The notes beneath the pieces are model-generated. The model had not been told where the DNA came from and did no database searches. It worked only from the letters and a program-made list of their open reading frames with translations. This document shows, piece after piece, positions 8,944 to 18,249 of a stretch of DNA of 64,000 nt. Each line of letters opens with the position of its first letter. Positions within the stretch are counted from its first letter, which is position 1. The position numbers and the translations under genes are program-made. The stretch spans positions 1-64,000 of the forward strand of contig CAYVKG010000008.1 of NCBI GenBank assembly GCA_964451955.1, given 5' to 3'. The stretch comes from JAPLNB01 sp964451955. GTDB taxonomy: Bacteria > Planctomycetota > Phycisphaerae > Tepidisphaerales > Tepidisphaeraceae.

Positions 8944-9570
8944 ATGAGCATGGTGCCTGCGACAAAAGTGGTTGATGGGCTCGAGATGGTCAACTCCGCG
9001 CCGAAGCAAGCGGGAGCTGCCGCGCGGCCTGTGCATGTTCGCGCCTGGCCGCGGACATGGTTCGACAAGATCGAGGCCTTTATCAGCCGCCTTTCCGTGC
9101 GAGACAACTTCTGGCATCGCGTGTGCTCGTTCATTTGGCTGCCCTACGCGTTCTTCAGCGGCATCCGGATGAAGAAGCTCGACGCCAATTCGTTTTCGGC
9201 GATACTCCCGTTCAATCGGTTCAACCGGAACTGGTATCGCGCCATGGCCGGCGCCGCCCTGCTCGGCAACTCAGAGGTGGCGGGGGGGATGTATGTTTTC
9301 GGCATCTGCGGCTCCGACTACACCGTTGTCTGCAAGCACATGGAATACCGATTCCTCCGCCCGTGCTTCGGACCCGCGGTCTATCGCATCAAGCCACGGG
9401 AGGACATTCACGCGCTTCTGGCGACGGGGGGCGAATTCAATCTTGTTGTTGACATGGACATCTTCCAACAAGTTGCCAACGGCGCAAAAGAGGAACGCCG
9501 GGTCGGCAAGTCCGTAGCGACGTTCCATGTCACGCCGAAGGCCCACCACAAGGCCAAGAACCGCGCGTGA
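8944..9570 (+). CDS. DUF4442-like hotdog-fold protein (putative acyl-CoA thioesterase)
   Basis: The 208-residue protein has an N-terminal amphipathic region (FDKIEAFISRLSVRDNFWHR) and a core that resembles DUF4442 hotdog proteins: LPFNRFNRNWYRAMAGAALLGNSEVAGG, where the usual motif pairs a basic strand with a central helix. Hotdog proteins of this kind often hydrolyse acyl-CoA thioesters. The expected charged catalytic residues cannot be confirmed by eye, so the activity is an inference. The start has no strong ribosome-binding site; ATG at 8950 is an alternative. It is followed 72 bp later by a polytopic membrane protein on the same strand. Confidence 0.65.
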   Translation: MSMVPATKVVDGLEMVNSAPKQAGAAARPVHVRAWPRTWFDKIEAFISRLSVRDNFWHRVCSFIWLPYAFFSGIRMKKLDANSFSAILPFNRFNRNWYRAMAGAALLGNSEVAGGMYVFGICGSDYTVVCKHMEYRFLRPCFGPAVYRIKPREDIHALLATGGEFNLVVDMDIFQQVANGAKEERRVGKSVATFHVTPKAHHKAKNRA

Positions 9571-9642
9571 CCACCCGATCGCCAACCCCGACGCCAAGTC
9601 CCACTTGTCGTCGCGACGGGATCCAGGACAATACCTCCTTCA

Positions 9643-10815
9643 ATGACCACCGTACCGGCCAGTGAAGCATCCAAACCATCGCTCGGCTCCACGATCGGCC
9701 ATGGCGCCTTTCTTGCCTGCTCCTGGACCTGGTGTATCGGGATGTTTCTGCCCGTCCTGCTCGTCCGGGACTTCGGCGTCTGGGGGTGGGTTGTTTTTGC
9801 AGTCCCTAACGTTCTCGGCGCTGCCGCGATGGGCTTTTTCCCGCGAAAGGACGAGTCCCTCGGCGATATTCTGACGCAACACGCCGCCGCCTTGCGGTTG
9901 TTTTCGTTTGTCACAATCGCATTTCACCTGTTCTTCAACGCGTGGATCATCGCGCGTTTTCTGCCCGGGTATGGGCCCTCGATGACCATCGCGCTGGCCA
10001 TCCTGTTCTATCTGGTCGTCTCACTGCCGACGCGTCGCGAATGGCATCTGGCTATTCTGGTTTTCGCCGTCTCCTGTCTGGCGATGACTCTGACGATCAG
10101 CGCCGAAGAAGTCCGTTTCCCGGCGTTGGCGCCAATGGGATCGGCCTGGTCGCTGGCCTGCCTGGCCGTTTCCTGCTGCTTCGGATTCGTGCTATGCCCG
10201 TACCTCGACCTCACCTTTCATCACGTTCGGCGTTCCGCCGGCGCGGCCGCCCCGGCCGCGTTCGTCGTCGGCTTTGGCTTGCTGTTTCTGGCCATCATCA
10301 CTTTCTCGCTCTGTTATGCCCCATTTCTGGTTTCCGTGATCTCCGAGACGTTGGCCCCGAAGTCTGCTCGCATTGCCGCAATCGCGGGGATTCTCGGCAT
10401 GTACATGTCGCTTCAGTCCGCTTTCACGATTGCCGTTCACGTTCGTCAATTGGCGCCTGCCATCGCTTCGGCGAATCGCGGCCGGATGGTTCTGCCGGCG
10501 TTGGTGGCTGCTGCCGTTGCGGTGGTTCTCGGGATCATTGCCCAGGCACCCGTTCGGTTGTTCCAGCTGGCTGCCGGTGAAGTGATCTACCGTTGTTTTA
10601 TGGCCTTTTACGCGTTGTATTTTCCCGCCTATGTTTATCTGCGCGTGGTTCCTCGCCGGACCACGATGGTCACGTATGCTTTGGCCGTGCTCCTGGCCAC
10701 ACCTCTCTTTTTTGCCGCCTTTGTGATGAATCACATGTTCCTGCTCCTGCCGGGATTGGCCATCGTCCTTCTGGCGAAACTTCTGCCGCAGGCCGGGACG
10801 AAGAGTCTGGCGTAG
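9643..10815 (+). CDS. Polytopic inner-membrane protein, possibly a LeuT-fold transporter
   Basis: This 390-residue protein has roughly 10 to 12 hydrophobic segments and only short polar loops. The beginning (HGAFLACSWTWCIGMFLPVLL) and the VFAVPNVLGAAAMGF segment recall the broken first helix of APC/SSS-type transporters, but no family signature is decisive. The last helices (TYALAVLLATPLFFAAFVM, FLLLPGLAIVLLAKLL) are typical membrane spans. No ATP-binding partner is nearby, so if it transports, it is probably ion-coupled. A function cannot be given from sequence alone. Confidence 0.7.
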   Translation: MTTVPASEASKPSLGSTIGHGAFLACSWTWCIGMFLPVLLVRDFGVWGWVVFAVPNVLGAAAMGFFPRKDESLGDILTQHAAALRLFSFVTIAFHLFFNAWIIARFLPGYGPSMTIALAILFYLVVSLPTRREWHLAILVFAVSCLAMTLTISAEEVRFPALAPMGSAWSLACLAVSCCFGFVLCPYLDLTFHHVRRSAGAAAPAAFVVGFGLLFLAIITFSLCYAPFLVSVISETLAPKSARIAAIAGILGMYMSLQSAFTIAVHVRQLAPAIASANRGRMVLPALVAAAVAVVLGIIAQAPVRLFQLAAGEVIYRCFMAFYALYFPAYVYLRVVPRRTTMVTYALAVLLATPLFFAAFVMNHMFLLLPGLAIVLLAKLLPQAGTKSLA

Positions 10816-10991
10816 GCGCTTCATCCCCTTCTGTCGGGGTGCCCTGCGCGTTGGCGAGGAATCGTTGACCTTGCCCTGCCTTGGGCCGGCGGTGGGGATG
10901 TCACAGGGGCAAAGAGAGGCGATCGTCGAACCGCAAATCGGCCGATGGCAAGTGGTGCACAGGTAGCTGGCGAGCGGAGAATCTGTCGGCC

Positions 10992-11792
10992 TCAGTCCGG
11001 AAGTTCCATGATTTCGACCTTGCGGAACTGGACCGGGTGGCTTTCGGATTGGAGTGAGATATAGCCTTTGGAGAGAAGTCTTTCGTTTCCGGCCTTGAGG
11101 AGCTTCTGGGCTGATGCGTCGCCGTCGTCCAGCTGTGGGCGGGAGTATTCGAGGACGACCTGGCCGTCGACGATGTGACGGATGAGTTTGTTGCCATGGA
11201 CTTCGACCTCGACGGTGACCCATTGATCGCCGTGGTAGGTCTTGGATGTGGAGTTGGTGGTGTGTCGTGTGACCAGTTTGCCGTCGATATCGACGTGAGT
11301 GCCGGGGGTGCAGAGGTTGGCGGTGGGTCTTTGGCCGGTGCCCGGTCCGCCGAGGAGTTGGACTTCGATGGAGACGGGGAAGTCCTGGTCTTTGGCCATG
11401 GTCTTCGGGTCCTGGCAGTGGATCATGATTCCGCTGTTCCGGAAGGCCCAGCCGGGTCCGCCGGCGACCTGCGAACCGACGAAGCGGTATTCAACGCGGA
11501 GGCGGTAATTGGAGAAGGGTTTGGTGTAGAAGAGGTGGCCGAATTTTTCGCCGAAGGTCGGGTACTTGTCCTTGTCGTAGACGACCTTGATGACGCCGTC
11601 CTCCACGCGGAAGGTGTTGGCGTAGTTGTCGCCAAGATCGCTGTATCGGATTTTTGGTTGCCAGCCGTCCAGGTCCTTGCCGTTGAAGAGGGGAACCCAT
11701 TGGGCGGCGGAGGGGGATGCTTCGGCGGCGAATGCGGAGGCGACAAAGGCCAGAAGAAGGGTGGGCAGGAAGGTCTGTAGCAAGCGTGTCAT
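10992..11792 (-). CDS. Secreted DUF1080 (3-keto-disaccharide hydrolase-like) protein
   Basis: The 266-residue protein has a signal peptide (LLLAFVASAFAAEA) and a DUF1080 concanavalin-like fold starting with WVPLFNGKDLDGWQPK, continuing with YRLRVEYRF, AFRNSGIMIHCQDP and SIEVQLLGGPGTGQRPTANL, and ending QSESHPVQFRKVEIMEL. Members of this family hydrolyse 3-keto-glycosides or simply bind sugars, and planctomycetes carry many copies. The ATG is supported by AGGAG 6 nt upstream. The protein should act in the periplasm or outside the cell. No oxidoreductase that would make keto-sugars is adjacent, so the substrate is unknown. Confidence 0.87.
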   Translation of the reverse strand: MTRLLQTFLPTLLLAFVASAFAAEASPSAAQWVPLFNGKDLDGWQPKIRYSDLGDNYANTFRVEDGVIKVVYDKDKYPTFGEKFGHLFYTKPFSNYRLRVEYRFVGSQVAGGPGWAFRNSGIMIHCQDPKTMAKDQDFPVSIEVQLLGGPGTGQRPTANLCTPGTHVDIDGKLVTRHTTNSTSKTYHGDQWVTVEVEVHGNKLIRHIVDGQVVLEYSRPQLDDGDASAQKLLKAGNERLLSKGYISLQSESHPVQFRKVEIMELPD

Positions 11793-11931
11793 AAGATTCT
11801 CCTGTTGGCGTACTGCGATGTTCGAAGGCGGCTGGACTAGTGAATATTGTAGTGGGTCTCGGGCCTGCCAATCAAATGCGGGCGGTGGGGCGGGGGTGGA
11901 GATATCGGGGCTTGTGGTCGATAATGGTGTG

Positions 11932-12708
11932 ATGCGGAGGATTCTGTTGGCCGAGGTGAGGAGTGGCGACGTCGTGCTGGGGGACGGCGAGGGGCATCAC
12001 GTGCGAGACGTGTTGAGGTTAGGTCCGGGGGAGCGAGTGGAGGTGTTTGATGAATCGGGCCGTACGGCGGATGGGGAAATTGTGCGGGCCGATGCGAAGC
12101 AGGTCGTGGTGAGGGTGGGAGAAGTTGGAGTGGGGGAGGTGGGGTTGCGGTGGACGGTGGCGGCGGCTGTGCCCAAGGGGTCGCGGGCGGACTGGATGAT
12201 CGAGAAGTTGAGCGAGTTGGGGACGGCGGTGTTTGTGCCGCTGGCGGCGGAGCGGAGCGTGGTGTTGCCGGAGGGCGAGGGGAAGCGAGCAAGGTGGAAT
12301 CGGATTGCCGCGGAGGCGGCAAAGCAATCGCGGCGCGTGGGTGTGATGGCGATTGGGGAGTTGACGCGTGTGGAGGAGTATGTGGCGGGGATTCAAGAAG
12401 CTGGGTGGTACTTGACGACGGAGGAGGGCGCGGTGGAGGTGGAGGAGGCGGCGAGGCGGATGGCCGTGGGGGAGAATGACGAATGCCGAGTGAGGAGTGA
12501 AGGGTCAGAGGCCGGGGCGCCGTCGCTGTCGCTGCTGGTGGGGCCGGAGGGGGGGTGGACGGAGCAGGAGTTGGAGGGGTTCAGGAAGGCGGGCTTGACG
12601 GGGGTGCGGCTGGGGAGGACGATTCTGCGAGTGGAGACGGCGGCGGTGGCCGCGGCGGTGATCGCGGCGGCCGTGGTGGCGCCGGCGGTGAGACGGGGCG
12701 GAAATTGA
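11932..12708 (+). CDS. rsmE: 16S rRNA (uracil-1498-N3)-methyltransferase
   Basis: RsmE methylates N3 of uracil 1498 in 16S rRNA using S-adenosylmethionine. The 258-residue protein has the N-terminal PUA-like part (HHVRDVLRLGPGERVEVFD) and the SPOUT methyltransferase domain with AVPKGSRADWMIEKLSELG, RWNRIAAEAAKQSRR, LLVGPEGGWTEQE and the knot-region LGRTILRVETAAVAA. I start it at ATG 11932; the frame stays open far upstream but without homology. The gene is exceptionally rich in G on the coding strand. It is followed after 19 bp by a membrane protein gene that may share its transcript. Confidence 0.92.
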   Translation: MRRILLAEVRSGDVVLGDGEGHHVRDVLRLGPGERVEVFDESGRTADGEIVRADAKQVVVRVGEVGVGEVGLRWTVAAAVPKGSRADWMIEKLSELGTAVFVPLAAERSVVLPEGEGKRARWNRIAAEAAKQSRRVGVMAIGELTRVEEYVAGIQEAGWYLTTEEGAVEVEEAARRMAVGENDECRVRSEGSEAGAPSLSLLVGPEGGWTEQELEGFRKAGLTGVRLGRTILRVETAAVAAAVIAAAVVAPAVRRGGN

Positions 12709-12727
12709 GAGGCAAAACGGGAGCAAC

Positions 12728-13408
12728 GTGAGTCAGTATCCTTCGCCATATCAGCCACCAACGGCCTACACGAGCTTGATGTATTCGTGGGAGCAGGTTC
12801 AGAACTTGATGGCCGTTTTCCGCCGTGCGGGCATCTTAATGGTAGTCTTGGGGGTATTGGCGTTGTTGATGGGCGGGTGTTTCGGGGCGGCGGCGGGGCT
12901 CGTGCGGTGGGAGCGCATGCAGCCCGACGTGGTGGAGATGGTCCGGGAGTTTGAATCGACGACCGCGATCAGTTTCAGGGCCGCGATGGCGGTGTTGTCG
13001 GTGATGATGGTTGTGCCGGCGGTGTTGATGATCGTGTTGGGCTTTTTTGTGAGGAAGGGCAGCCGAGGGGCGGTGATTGCCGGGGTGGTGTTGGCGGGGC
13101 TGGGGCTGTTGTTTTCCTTATGGAACATGGTCGGCTCGATGACGATGGGAGGTCCGCAGGCGATGGGCGGAATCTGCATGTCGCTGTTGATGCTGGCGGT
13201 GCTGGGGTTGTTGATGGTGTGGCTGGTACAGGCGTTGCGAGCGGTGGGACCATTGCGGGAGGCTCAGACGGCGTATCAGGGGCAATACTGGCAGTACATG
13301 CAGTCGCAGCAGCAGATGCAGGCGCAGGCCTATGGGCAGGGGCAGGTGATGCAGCAGATGACGCCGGGGGGGACAACGGGAGGGTCGCATGGGCGTCCGG
13401 AGCCCTGA
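12728..13408 (+). CDS. Four-helix membrane protein with Gln-rich tail
   Basis: The 226-residue protein starts at GTG 12728 with GGGAG upstream. It has four predicted membrane spans (ILMVVLGVLALLMGGCFG, AVLSVMMVVPAVLMIVLGFF, AVIAGVVLAGLGLLFSLW, LLMLAVLGLLMVWLVQAL) and a cytoplasmic-looking tail very rich in Gln and Tyr (YWQYMQSQQQMQAQ). No enzyme or transporter motif is visible. It lies 19 bp after rsmE, so cotranscription is likely, and it converges with trpS. I do not recognise the family. Confidence 0.7.
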   Translation: MSQYPSPYQPPTAYTSLMYSWEQVQNLMAVFRRAGILMVVLGVLALLMGGCFGAAAGLVRWERMQPDVVEMVREFESTTAISFRAAMAVLSVMMVVPAVLMIVLGFFVRKGSRGAVIAGVVLAGLGLLFSLWNMVGSMTMGGPQAMGGICMSLLMLAVLGLLMVWLVQALRAVGPLREAQTAYQGQYWQYMQSQQQMQAQAYGQGQVMQQMTPGGTTGGSHGRPEP

Positions 13409-13429
13409 TTTTCGGGCCCAAACGCGTTG

Positions 13430-14518
13430 CTACATCGTGAGTTTTCGGGGGAAGTAGTCTTGGCGGAGCGCTTGTTTGGCCAGGGCGAGGGTTTCTTCGG
13501 CGACGGCGTTGGCGCGTTGGGTGCCTAGTCTGAGGGCGTCGACGACATCGTCGGGGCGGTCTTCAAAGTGTTTGCGGCGGGTGCGGATGGGTTCGATGAT
13601 GGCGTTGAGAATTTCGACGAGTTTCTTCTTGCAGGCCACATCGCCGACCTTGCCTTGGCGGTAGGCCTCTTCAGTTTCGGCGACCCAATTCCGGTCGGGG
13701 TTGAAGGTCTCGTGGAAGATCCAGAGGGGGTTGTTCTCGACGGTGCCGGGATCGGTGGCGCGGATGCGTTTGGGGTCGGTGTACATGCCCATGACCTTGG
13801 TCTTGACGGTATCGGCATCGTCGGAGAGGAAGATGGCGTTGTTCAGGCTCTTGGACATCTTGAGAAGGTTGCCGTCGGGGCCGGGGGCGCCGGTGCCGGG
13901 GAGCCTGCGGACGCGGCCAAGCTTGGGCTCGATGACAGGGAAGAGACCGCCGGCTTTGACGTAGTCGCGGTCGTCGGTATGGGGGTCGACGCCGCAGTAG
14001 ATCTGGTCGAAACGGCGGGCGACTTCGCGGGTCATTTCCAGGTGGGGCAACTGGTCTTCGCCGACGGGAACATAAACGGGTCGGAAGGCGAGAATGTCGG
14101 CGGTTTGTCCGACGGCGTAGAGGGGGAAGCCGAAGGGGTAATTGTCGCCGAGTTCTTTATCGCGGATTTCATCTTTGAGGGTCGGGTTGCGCATGACGCG
14201 ATTGAACGGCAGGAGCATGGCGAAGAAGAAGGTGAGTTCGTCGATGGCGGGGACTTCGGACTGGATGAACATGGAGGACTTGTTGGGGTCGATGCCGCAG
14301 GCGAGGTAGTCGGTGGCGATTTCGAGGACGGACTGGCGTATTTCGGCGGGTCGTTCGGCGCGGGTGGTGAAGGCGTGTTTGTTGGCGATGATGAAGAAGC
14401 AGTCGAACTCATCCTGGAGGGCCAGTCGGTTTTCCACGGAGCCAACGTAGTGGCCGAGATGGAGTTTTCCGGTGGGTGTATCGCCGGTGAGGATACGAGG
14501 TTTGTTGGTTGTGGTCAT
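13430..14518 (-). CDS. trpS: Tryptophanyl-tRNA synthetase
   Basis: This 362-residue class I synthetase charges tRNA-Trp. The ATP-binding HIGH-type motif is TGDTPTGKLHLGHYVG near the N-terminus and the KMSKS loop is LLKMSKSLNNAIFL. The intervening Rossmann fold has IQSEVPAIDELTFFFAMLLP and PVGEDQLPHLEMTREVARRF, which is normal for TrpRS. The start at 14518 (MTTTNKPRILTG) fits the family; there is no Shine-Dalgarno sequence in front of it, so it may be leaderless or use an upstream signal. Single cytoplasmic housekeeping gene. Confidence 0.95.
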   Translation of the reverse strand: MTTTNKPRILTGDTPTGKLHLGHYVGSVENRLALQDEFDCFFIIANKHAFTTRAERPAEIRQSVLEIATDYLACGIDPNKSSMFIQSEVPAIDELTFFFAMLLPFNRVMRNPTLKDEIRDKELGDNYPFGFPLYAVGQTADILAFRPVYVPVGEDQLPHLEMTREVARRFDQIYCGVDPHTDDRDYVKAGGLFPVIEPKLGRVRRLPGTGAPGPDGNLLKMSKSLNNAIFLSDDADTVKTKVMGMYTDPKRIRATDPGTVENNPLWIFHETFNPDRNWVAETEEAYRQGKVGDVACKKKLVEILNAIIEPIRTRRKHFEDRPDDVVDALRLGTQRANAVAEETLALAKQALRQDYFPRKLTM

Positions 14519-14722
14519 AGGAGGGGATTTATACACGGGCGAGAGGGTTGGAGCGAGGGGGATGGGCGTTTGGGTTTGCCTGTGGGGCAGCCGACCCGGA
14601 CCCGCCGGGAATCTACGCATATGCCGACCTATCTCCAGGCGAATCGTGTACAATGCCAAGGTGTCGGGTGTGCAGGGGCACATATCAAAGCGCAGGGGGC
14701 AAGCGAGAGGCAGGAGGAACCT

Positions 14723-16012
14723 ATGAGCGGACAGAGTCTCAAGAGCGGCGTGCGGTGGGTTGTTTTCGGGAGTCTGGCGGGGGTTATGTGGCTGTGTGCC
14801 GGCGGGGCGAGGGGGGCGGGCCCAGCGGTTGGCGTGGTGGTGGAGGCAGCGACGGGGGTGGCGCTGAACGAACTGGCACAGTTGTCGAAGGAGGTGAAGT
14901 TTGCGGGGGAGGCGGTGGGCAAGGCGAACGACGACCCGGATACGGACAAGGACACGATTTCGTGGCTGGGCTATTACACGTTGGGGCCTGAGTTCCAGAT
15001 CAACCTGTCGATCGACCTGAAGAACGAAGAAGCGGCGTCGTACGCGAAGATCGACTACCGGGTGCCTTTACGGGGAACGTGGGATAGCTGGCTTCTGGGA
15101 GAGCGGGAGGGGAAGTTCCTGAACAAGACGTACTATGCGAAGACATCGGAGCCGCCGCCCGGGCATCACAATCCGCAGTTTGCGTTCATCGACTGGGCGA
15201 TCGCGATGGATGGGCATGTTCTGTTCGGGCCGAAGGTGGAGGTTGGGGTTGATCCGCAGGCGGACCCGAAGAATACGACGTCGAAGACGGCGCGGATCAG
15301 CACGTCGAACAGCCTGCCGCGCGCGGTCGGGAGCCTGGGGTTGCAGACGACGCTGAAGGCGACACCGGATGGGAGTGGGAAGAATGCGATTGTGAGCGTG
15401 GGGTATTGGGATGTCGGGATGGCGAACGCGGGAGTGCGAGTTGGTTTGTGGGACGACGCGACGCCGGGCGCGGAACCGGCCGGGACGACGGAGATGCCGG
15501 GGGAGTACGTGAAGCTGTACGATGTGCGATTTGTGAAGGCCGGCGACAGCGTTTTGGCGCCGCTGTATGACGCCGAGGGCAATCGGTACACAAACGAGCA
15601 GGTCTATCAGACGGCGGCGGCAAAGCTGTTGAGATTCGATGTGGGTGCGACGGAGGGGACGTGGGGGGTCAATTACGCGATGGCGAACGTAACGGAATCG
15701 AGCGCGGACTTGATCGCAATCGGAAACTTCAATCTGCGTTCGATTTCGTCAACATGGGAAACGGATCGGACCTTTTATTGTCCGAACTGGAACTACTGGC
15801 TGCCGCGCATTGAAGGGGGCGGCGCGACGTATGAGCAGGCTTGGGCTGAGATGGAGGCGGAGGTTGAGGCGGAGGGCATCACGTTGCGGGACGGCCTGTT
15901 TCGCAGCATTAGCGAGAGCTACCAGGTGAGCGAGACTCCGGGGATTCCGGAGCCTGTTGCGCTGCTGACGTTGGCGTGCGCGGTGTGGGGATGCGCCCGG
16001 CGGCGGGCGTGA
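14723..16012 (+). CDS. Secreted PEP-CTERM-like protein
   Basis: The ATG at 14723 is preceded by AGGAGG (14712-14717) at 5 nt, and gives a signal peptide (SLAGVMWLCAGGARGAG). A much longer open frame upstream overlaps trpS on the other strand and is rejected. The 429-residue protein is Asp, Gly and Thr rich with many beta-like stretches (YTLGPEFQINLSIDLKN). It ends with PGIPEPVALLTLACAVWGCARRRA-type sorting signal: a Pro-Glu-Pro, a hydrophobic helix and a basic tail. Such proteins are cut by exosortase and released or anchored at the outer surface. The passenger domain is not recognised. Confidence 0.8.
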   Translation: MSGQSLKSGVRWVVFGSLAGVMWLCAGGARGAGPAVGVVVEAATGVALNELAQLSKEVKFAGEAVGKANDDPDTDKDTISWLGYYTLGPEFQINLSIDLKNEEAASYAKIDYRVPLRGTWDSWLLGEREGKFLNKTYYAKTSEPPPGHHNPQFAFIDWAIAMDGHVLFGPKVEVGVDPQADPKNTTSKTARISTSNSLPRAVGSLGLQTTLKATPDGSGKNAIVSVGYWDVGMANAGVRVGLWDDATPGAEPAGTTEMPGEYVKLYDVRFVKAGDSVLAPLYDAEGNRYTNEQVYQTAAAKLLRFDVGATEGTWGVNYAMANVTESSADLIAIGNFNLRSISSTWETDRTFYCPNWNYWLPRIEGGGATYEQAWAEMEAEVEAEGITLRDGLFRSISESYQVSETPGIPEPVALLTLACAVWGCARRRA

Positions 16013-16036
16013 TTGCATCGTTGGCGGAGGCGGTCA

Positions 16037-17296
16037 TCAATCGATCTTGACGAGGATCTGGGCGGAGAAAACGAGTCGGGGATCGCCGCGTTCGGAGAGG
16101 GTCTGGGCGAGAGTGTGGATGGTGCGGGGGGCGGCGCCGGTGAAGAGGACTTTCCTGTCGGTGCGGATGGTGACTGCTTTGTCGAGGTCGACCATGTTGT
16201 CGTTGAGGCGAACAATGACGGCGGGGACGTCGGCCGTCTTGAGGTTGATGGTGTTGGCCTCTCGATCGGCGCGGAGTTCCTGCCCTTGCTTGGCGGAGTT
16301 GGGAGGAATGGCGAGCCAGTAGAACTGGTCGTGGGTGACGTCGTCCTGTCGCCAGACGATGCGGGTGGGGAGTGGGTTGCGGGAAAACTTCTCCATCCAG
16401 GGGATGGCTTTGCGGTCCTGCCGGTCCATCCAGTGGGGTTTGCCGGCGTGGAGCTCGGTGAAGTGGATATAGCCATCGGGGTCAGCGGCCTGGAGTTGGT
16501 CGAGTTTCTTGCCCCATTCTGCCGCGACCTTGTTGCGGTTGAAGCCGTTGTCGAGCGCGCCGACCTGGATGGCGAAGGGGAGATTTCGCAAGCCGAGGGG
16601 GGATGCCTCATTGGGATGACCGGCCATCATGGAGGCGGCGGCGAATCGGTCGGCCATGCGGGGCGCGAGTTGGTAGACGCCGTCGCCGCCGGCGGAATAG
16701 CCGAGGACGTAGACGCGGTCGGGGTTGACGTTGGCGAGGACGATGAGGTTCTGGATGAGGCGGTCGAGGAAGCGGTCGATATGCGCTTCATGCCAGAGGT
16801 TCCAGTTGTCGGTTGGGGCGCGCGGGGCGAGGTAGATGCCTTCCGCGGGGGCATAGGCGCGGCCGAGCTGGATCTGGTTTTGCCACTGGGAGTCGTTGAC
16901 GCGAGCGGGAGCGCCGCCGCCGCCATGGAGGGAAAAGAAAAGGCTGCGCCCGCCGGCGGGGGGTTTTGCGGCATCGCCGAAGGAGAGGGCTTTGAACTTC
17001 ATCTTTCGACCATCGAGTTCGATGACCTCGGCCCGCATTTCGGTTTCGCGGGTGTTGCGGATGAAAGCGGCATGGTCCTGCCAGAGGAGGACGGCGGCAC
17101 GTTCGGCGTCGGCGCGTGAGAGGGGGACCGCGGCGAAGTCAGTTTTGTCGAGGGGGGGGCGCTGTTCGCGGGGGACAGCCAGCCATTTTCCCAGGGCGGG
17201 GAGAGGTGTCGGAGTCGTTGCGGGCTGTGCCTGAGTGGTGGAACCGATCAGAACGAAGCAGAAAACGACCGTGTGAGGGAGTGCGAGTCTGGACAT
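16037..17296 (-). CDS. Secreted alpha/beta hydrolase (esterase/depolymerase-like)
   Basis: This protein of about 419 residues has a signal peptide (VVFCFVLIGSTTQAQ) and an alpha/beta hydrolase core. The oxyanion region is SLFFSLHGGGGAP, the nucleophile elbow is VLGYSAGGDGVYQ, and a late acidic residue and His are plausible in the GALDNGFN and FTELHAGKPHW region. This resembles extracellular polyester or feruloyl-type esterases. A C-terminal beta-rich domain (INLKTADVPAVIVRLNDNM onward) follows. The start at 17296 is the second ATG of the frame and gives the signal peptide. Exact substrate unknown. Confidence 0.8.
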   Translation of the reverse strand: MSRLALPHTVVFCFVLIGSTTQAQPATTPTPLPALGKWLAVPREQRPPLDKTDFAAVPLSRADAERAAVLLWQDHAAFIRNTRETEMRAEVIELDGRKMKFKALSFGDAAKPPAGGRSLFFSLHGGGGAPARVNDSQWQNQIQLGRAYAPAEGIYLAPRAPTDNWNLWHEAHIDRFLDRLIQNLIVLANVNPDRVYVLGYSAGGDGVYQLAPRMADRFAAASMMAGHPNEASPLGLRNLPFAIQVGALDNGFNRNKVAAEWGKKLDQLQAADPDGYIHFTELHAGKPHWMDRQDRKAIPWMEKFSRNPLPTRIVWRQDDVTHDQFYWLAIPPNSAKQGQELRADREANTINLKTADVPAVIVRLNDNMVDLDKAVTIRTDRKVLFTGAAPRTIHTLAQTLSERGDPRLVFSAQILVKID

Positions 17297-17347
17297 GGAT
17301 GGCAGCGTACCAATGGGCGGGAAGGGGGGCAATGCGCGGAGTGGGGA

Positions 17348-17551
17348 TCAACGGAGTTGGCGGCCGCAGCGGGCGCAGTAATTGGCGTGGGCCGGGTGGA
17401 TAGACTTGCAGCGTGGGCAGACCAGATTGGCCTCTTGGGAGTCGAATGGCTCGCGGTTTCGCAGGGTGTGGACAACGATGAGGAAGACCGCCAGAGCGAT
17501 GAGCAGGAGGGCGAATGGGGGAAACATCATCATGTGTCTTGCCAGGATCAT
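17348..17551 (-). CDS. Small membrane protein with C-terminal zinc ribbon
   Basis: A protein of about 67 residues with one membrane span (FALLLIALAVFLIVVHTL) and a C-terminal double Cys pair, CPRCKSIHPAHANYCARCG, that fits a zinc-ribbon. The start is uncertain between 17551 and a cluster of ATGs at 17527-17533. Zinc-ribbon-tailed membrane proteins of this size are common in planctomycetes; no function is known. It lies between a hydrolase gene and a PilZ gene on the same strand. Confidence 0.65.
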   Translation of the reverse strand: MILARHMMMFPPFALLLIALAVFLIVVHTLRNREPFDSQEANLVCPRCKSIHPAHANYCARCGRQLR

Positions 17552-17661
17552 CACAGTAGTGCACCTGAATCGCCTATGGTGATGTTACCTGTCGCCAAGC
17601 GCGTTGGCCATTATAAGGCCAGAGGAAGGTTGGAACATCGCCGCTGACGGAGACGAGCTTC

Positions 17662-18009
17662 TCAGGCGGCGGGGAGGGGGTCGAATTCGACGGCGATGCG
17701 GTAACCGAGCGCGCTGGGTTCGCAGCGCACGACGCGGCCGAAGGCATCCCAGGGGCCGTGCGGAAACTTCGGCGGGAAGCTGATGCCGACGTGCTCGCCG
17801 CGGACCAGCGGTTGCAGGCTGACGGCGGAGAGGCCGCTGACGGAGAGGTCTCGGACGGCCAGGACAACTCGGGGCTGGCGGTACGCTGGCAGCGAATGGT
17901 CGAGCCTTCGAGCCTCGGCGTCAAGGTAGACGGTTTCTCGGGCGAAGAGGCGCCGATCGGCCTGTCTTCGGGGCGGGATACGTTTGGGTGATTGTACCAG
18001 TGCGACCAT
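17662..18009 (-). CDS. PilZ-domain protein (putative c-di-GMP receptor)
   Basis: The start at 18009 is supported by AAGGAG 7 nt upstream. The 115-residue protein is essentially a single PilZ domain: RQADRRLFARETVYLDAEA for the N-terminal RxxxR-like switch, RDLSVSGLSAVSLQPLVRGE for the D/NxSxxG motif and GRVVRCEPSALGYRIAVEFDP at the end. PilZ domains bind cyclic di-GMP. The DLSVSG motif is present and the Arg-rich switch is plausible, but no effector domain is attached. It may regulate motility, adhesion or polysaccharide synthesis. Confidence 0.75.
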   Translation of the reverse strand: MVALVQSPKRIPPRRQADRRLFARETVYLDAEARRLDHSLPAYRQPRVVLAVRDLSVSGLSAVSLQPLVRGEHVGISFPPKFPHGPWDAFGRVVRCEPSALGYRIAVEFDPLPAA

Positions 18010-18249
18010 CTGGGTACTCCTTCGTTCCGACCAGTCCATAATCTCATCGGCGATACGACCGGCAGGGATTACCTAGCTTGTGATTGGCGTCGCCATTATT
18101 TGTTAAGAAGAAGGGAAGTGAGGGGAGACGCGCGTAACGGAGGCCGAACGTTCCTGCGACGAGGCTTCAGGCTGACAAATGGGCAACGGACAGATGGAGC
18201 GGAGGCAAGGGATGGATATGATTGTGTTGGCACAATGAAAGGACGATGA

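Noticed and set aside
10821..10840. CCCC-TTCTGTC-GGGG hairpin after the polytopic membrane protein gene
   Set aside because: Only four G-C pairs and no T run; too weak to call a terminator.
13568..14722. N-terminal extension of the PEP-CTERM protein
   Set aside because: It overlaps trpS antisense; the ATG at 14723 has a strong ribosome-binding site and a signal peptide.
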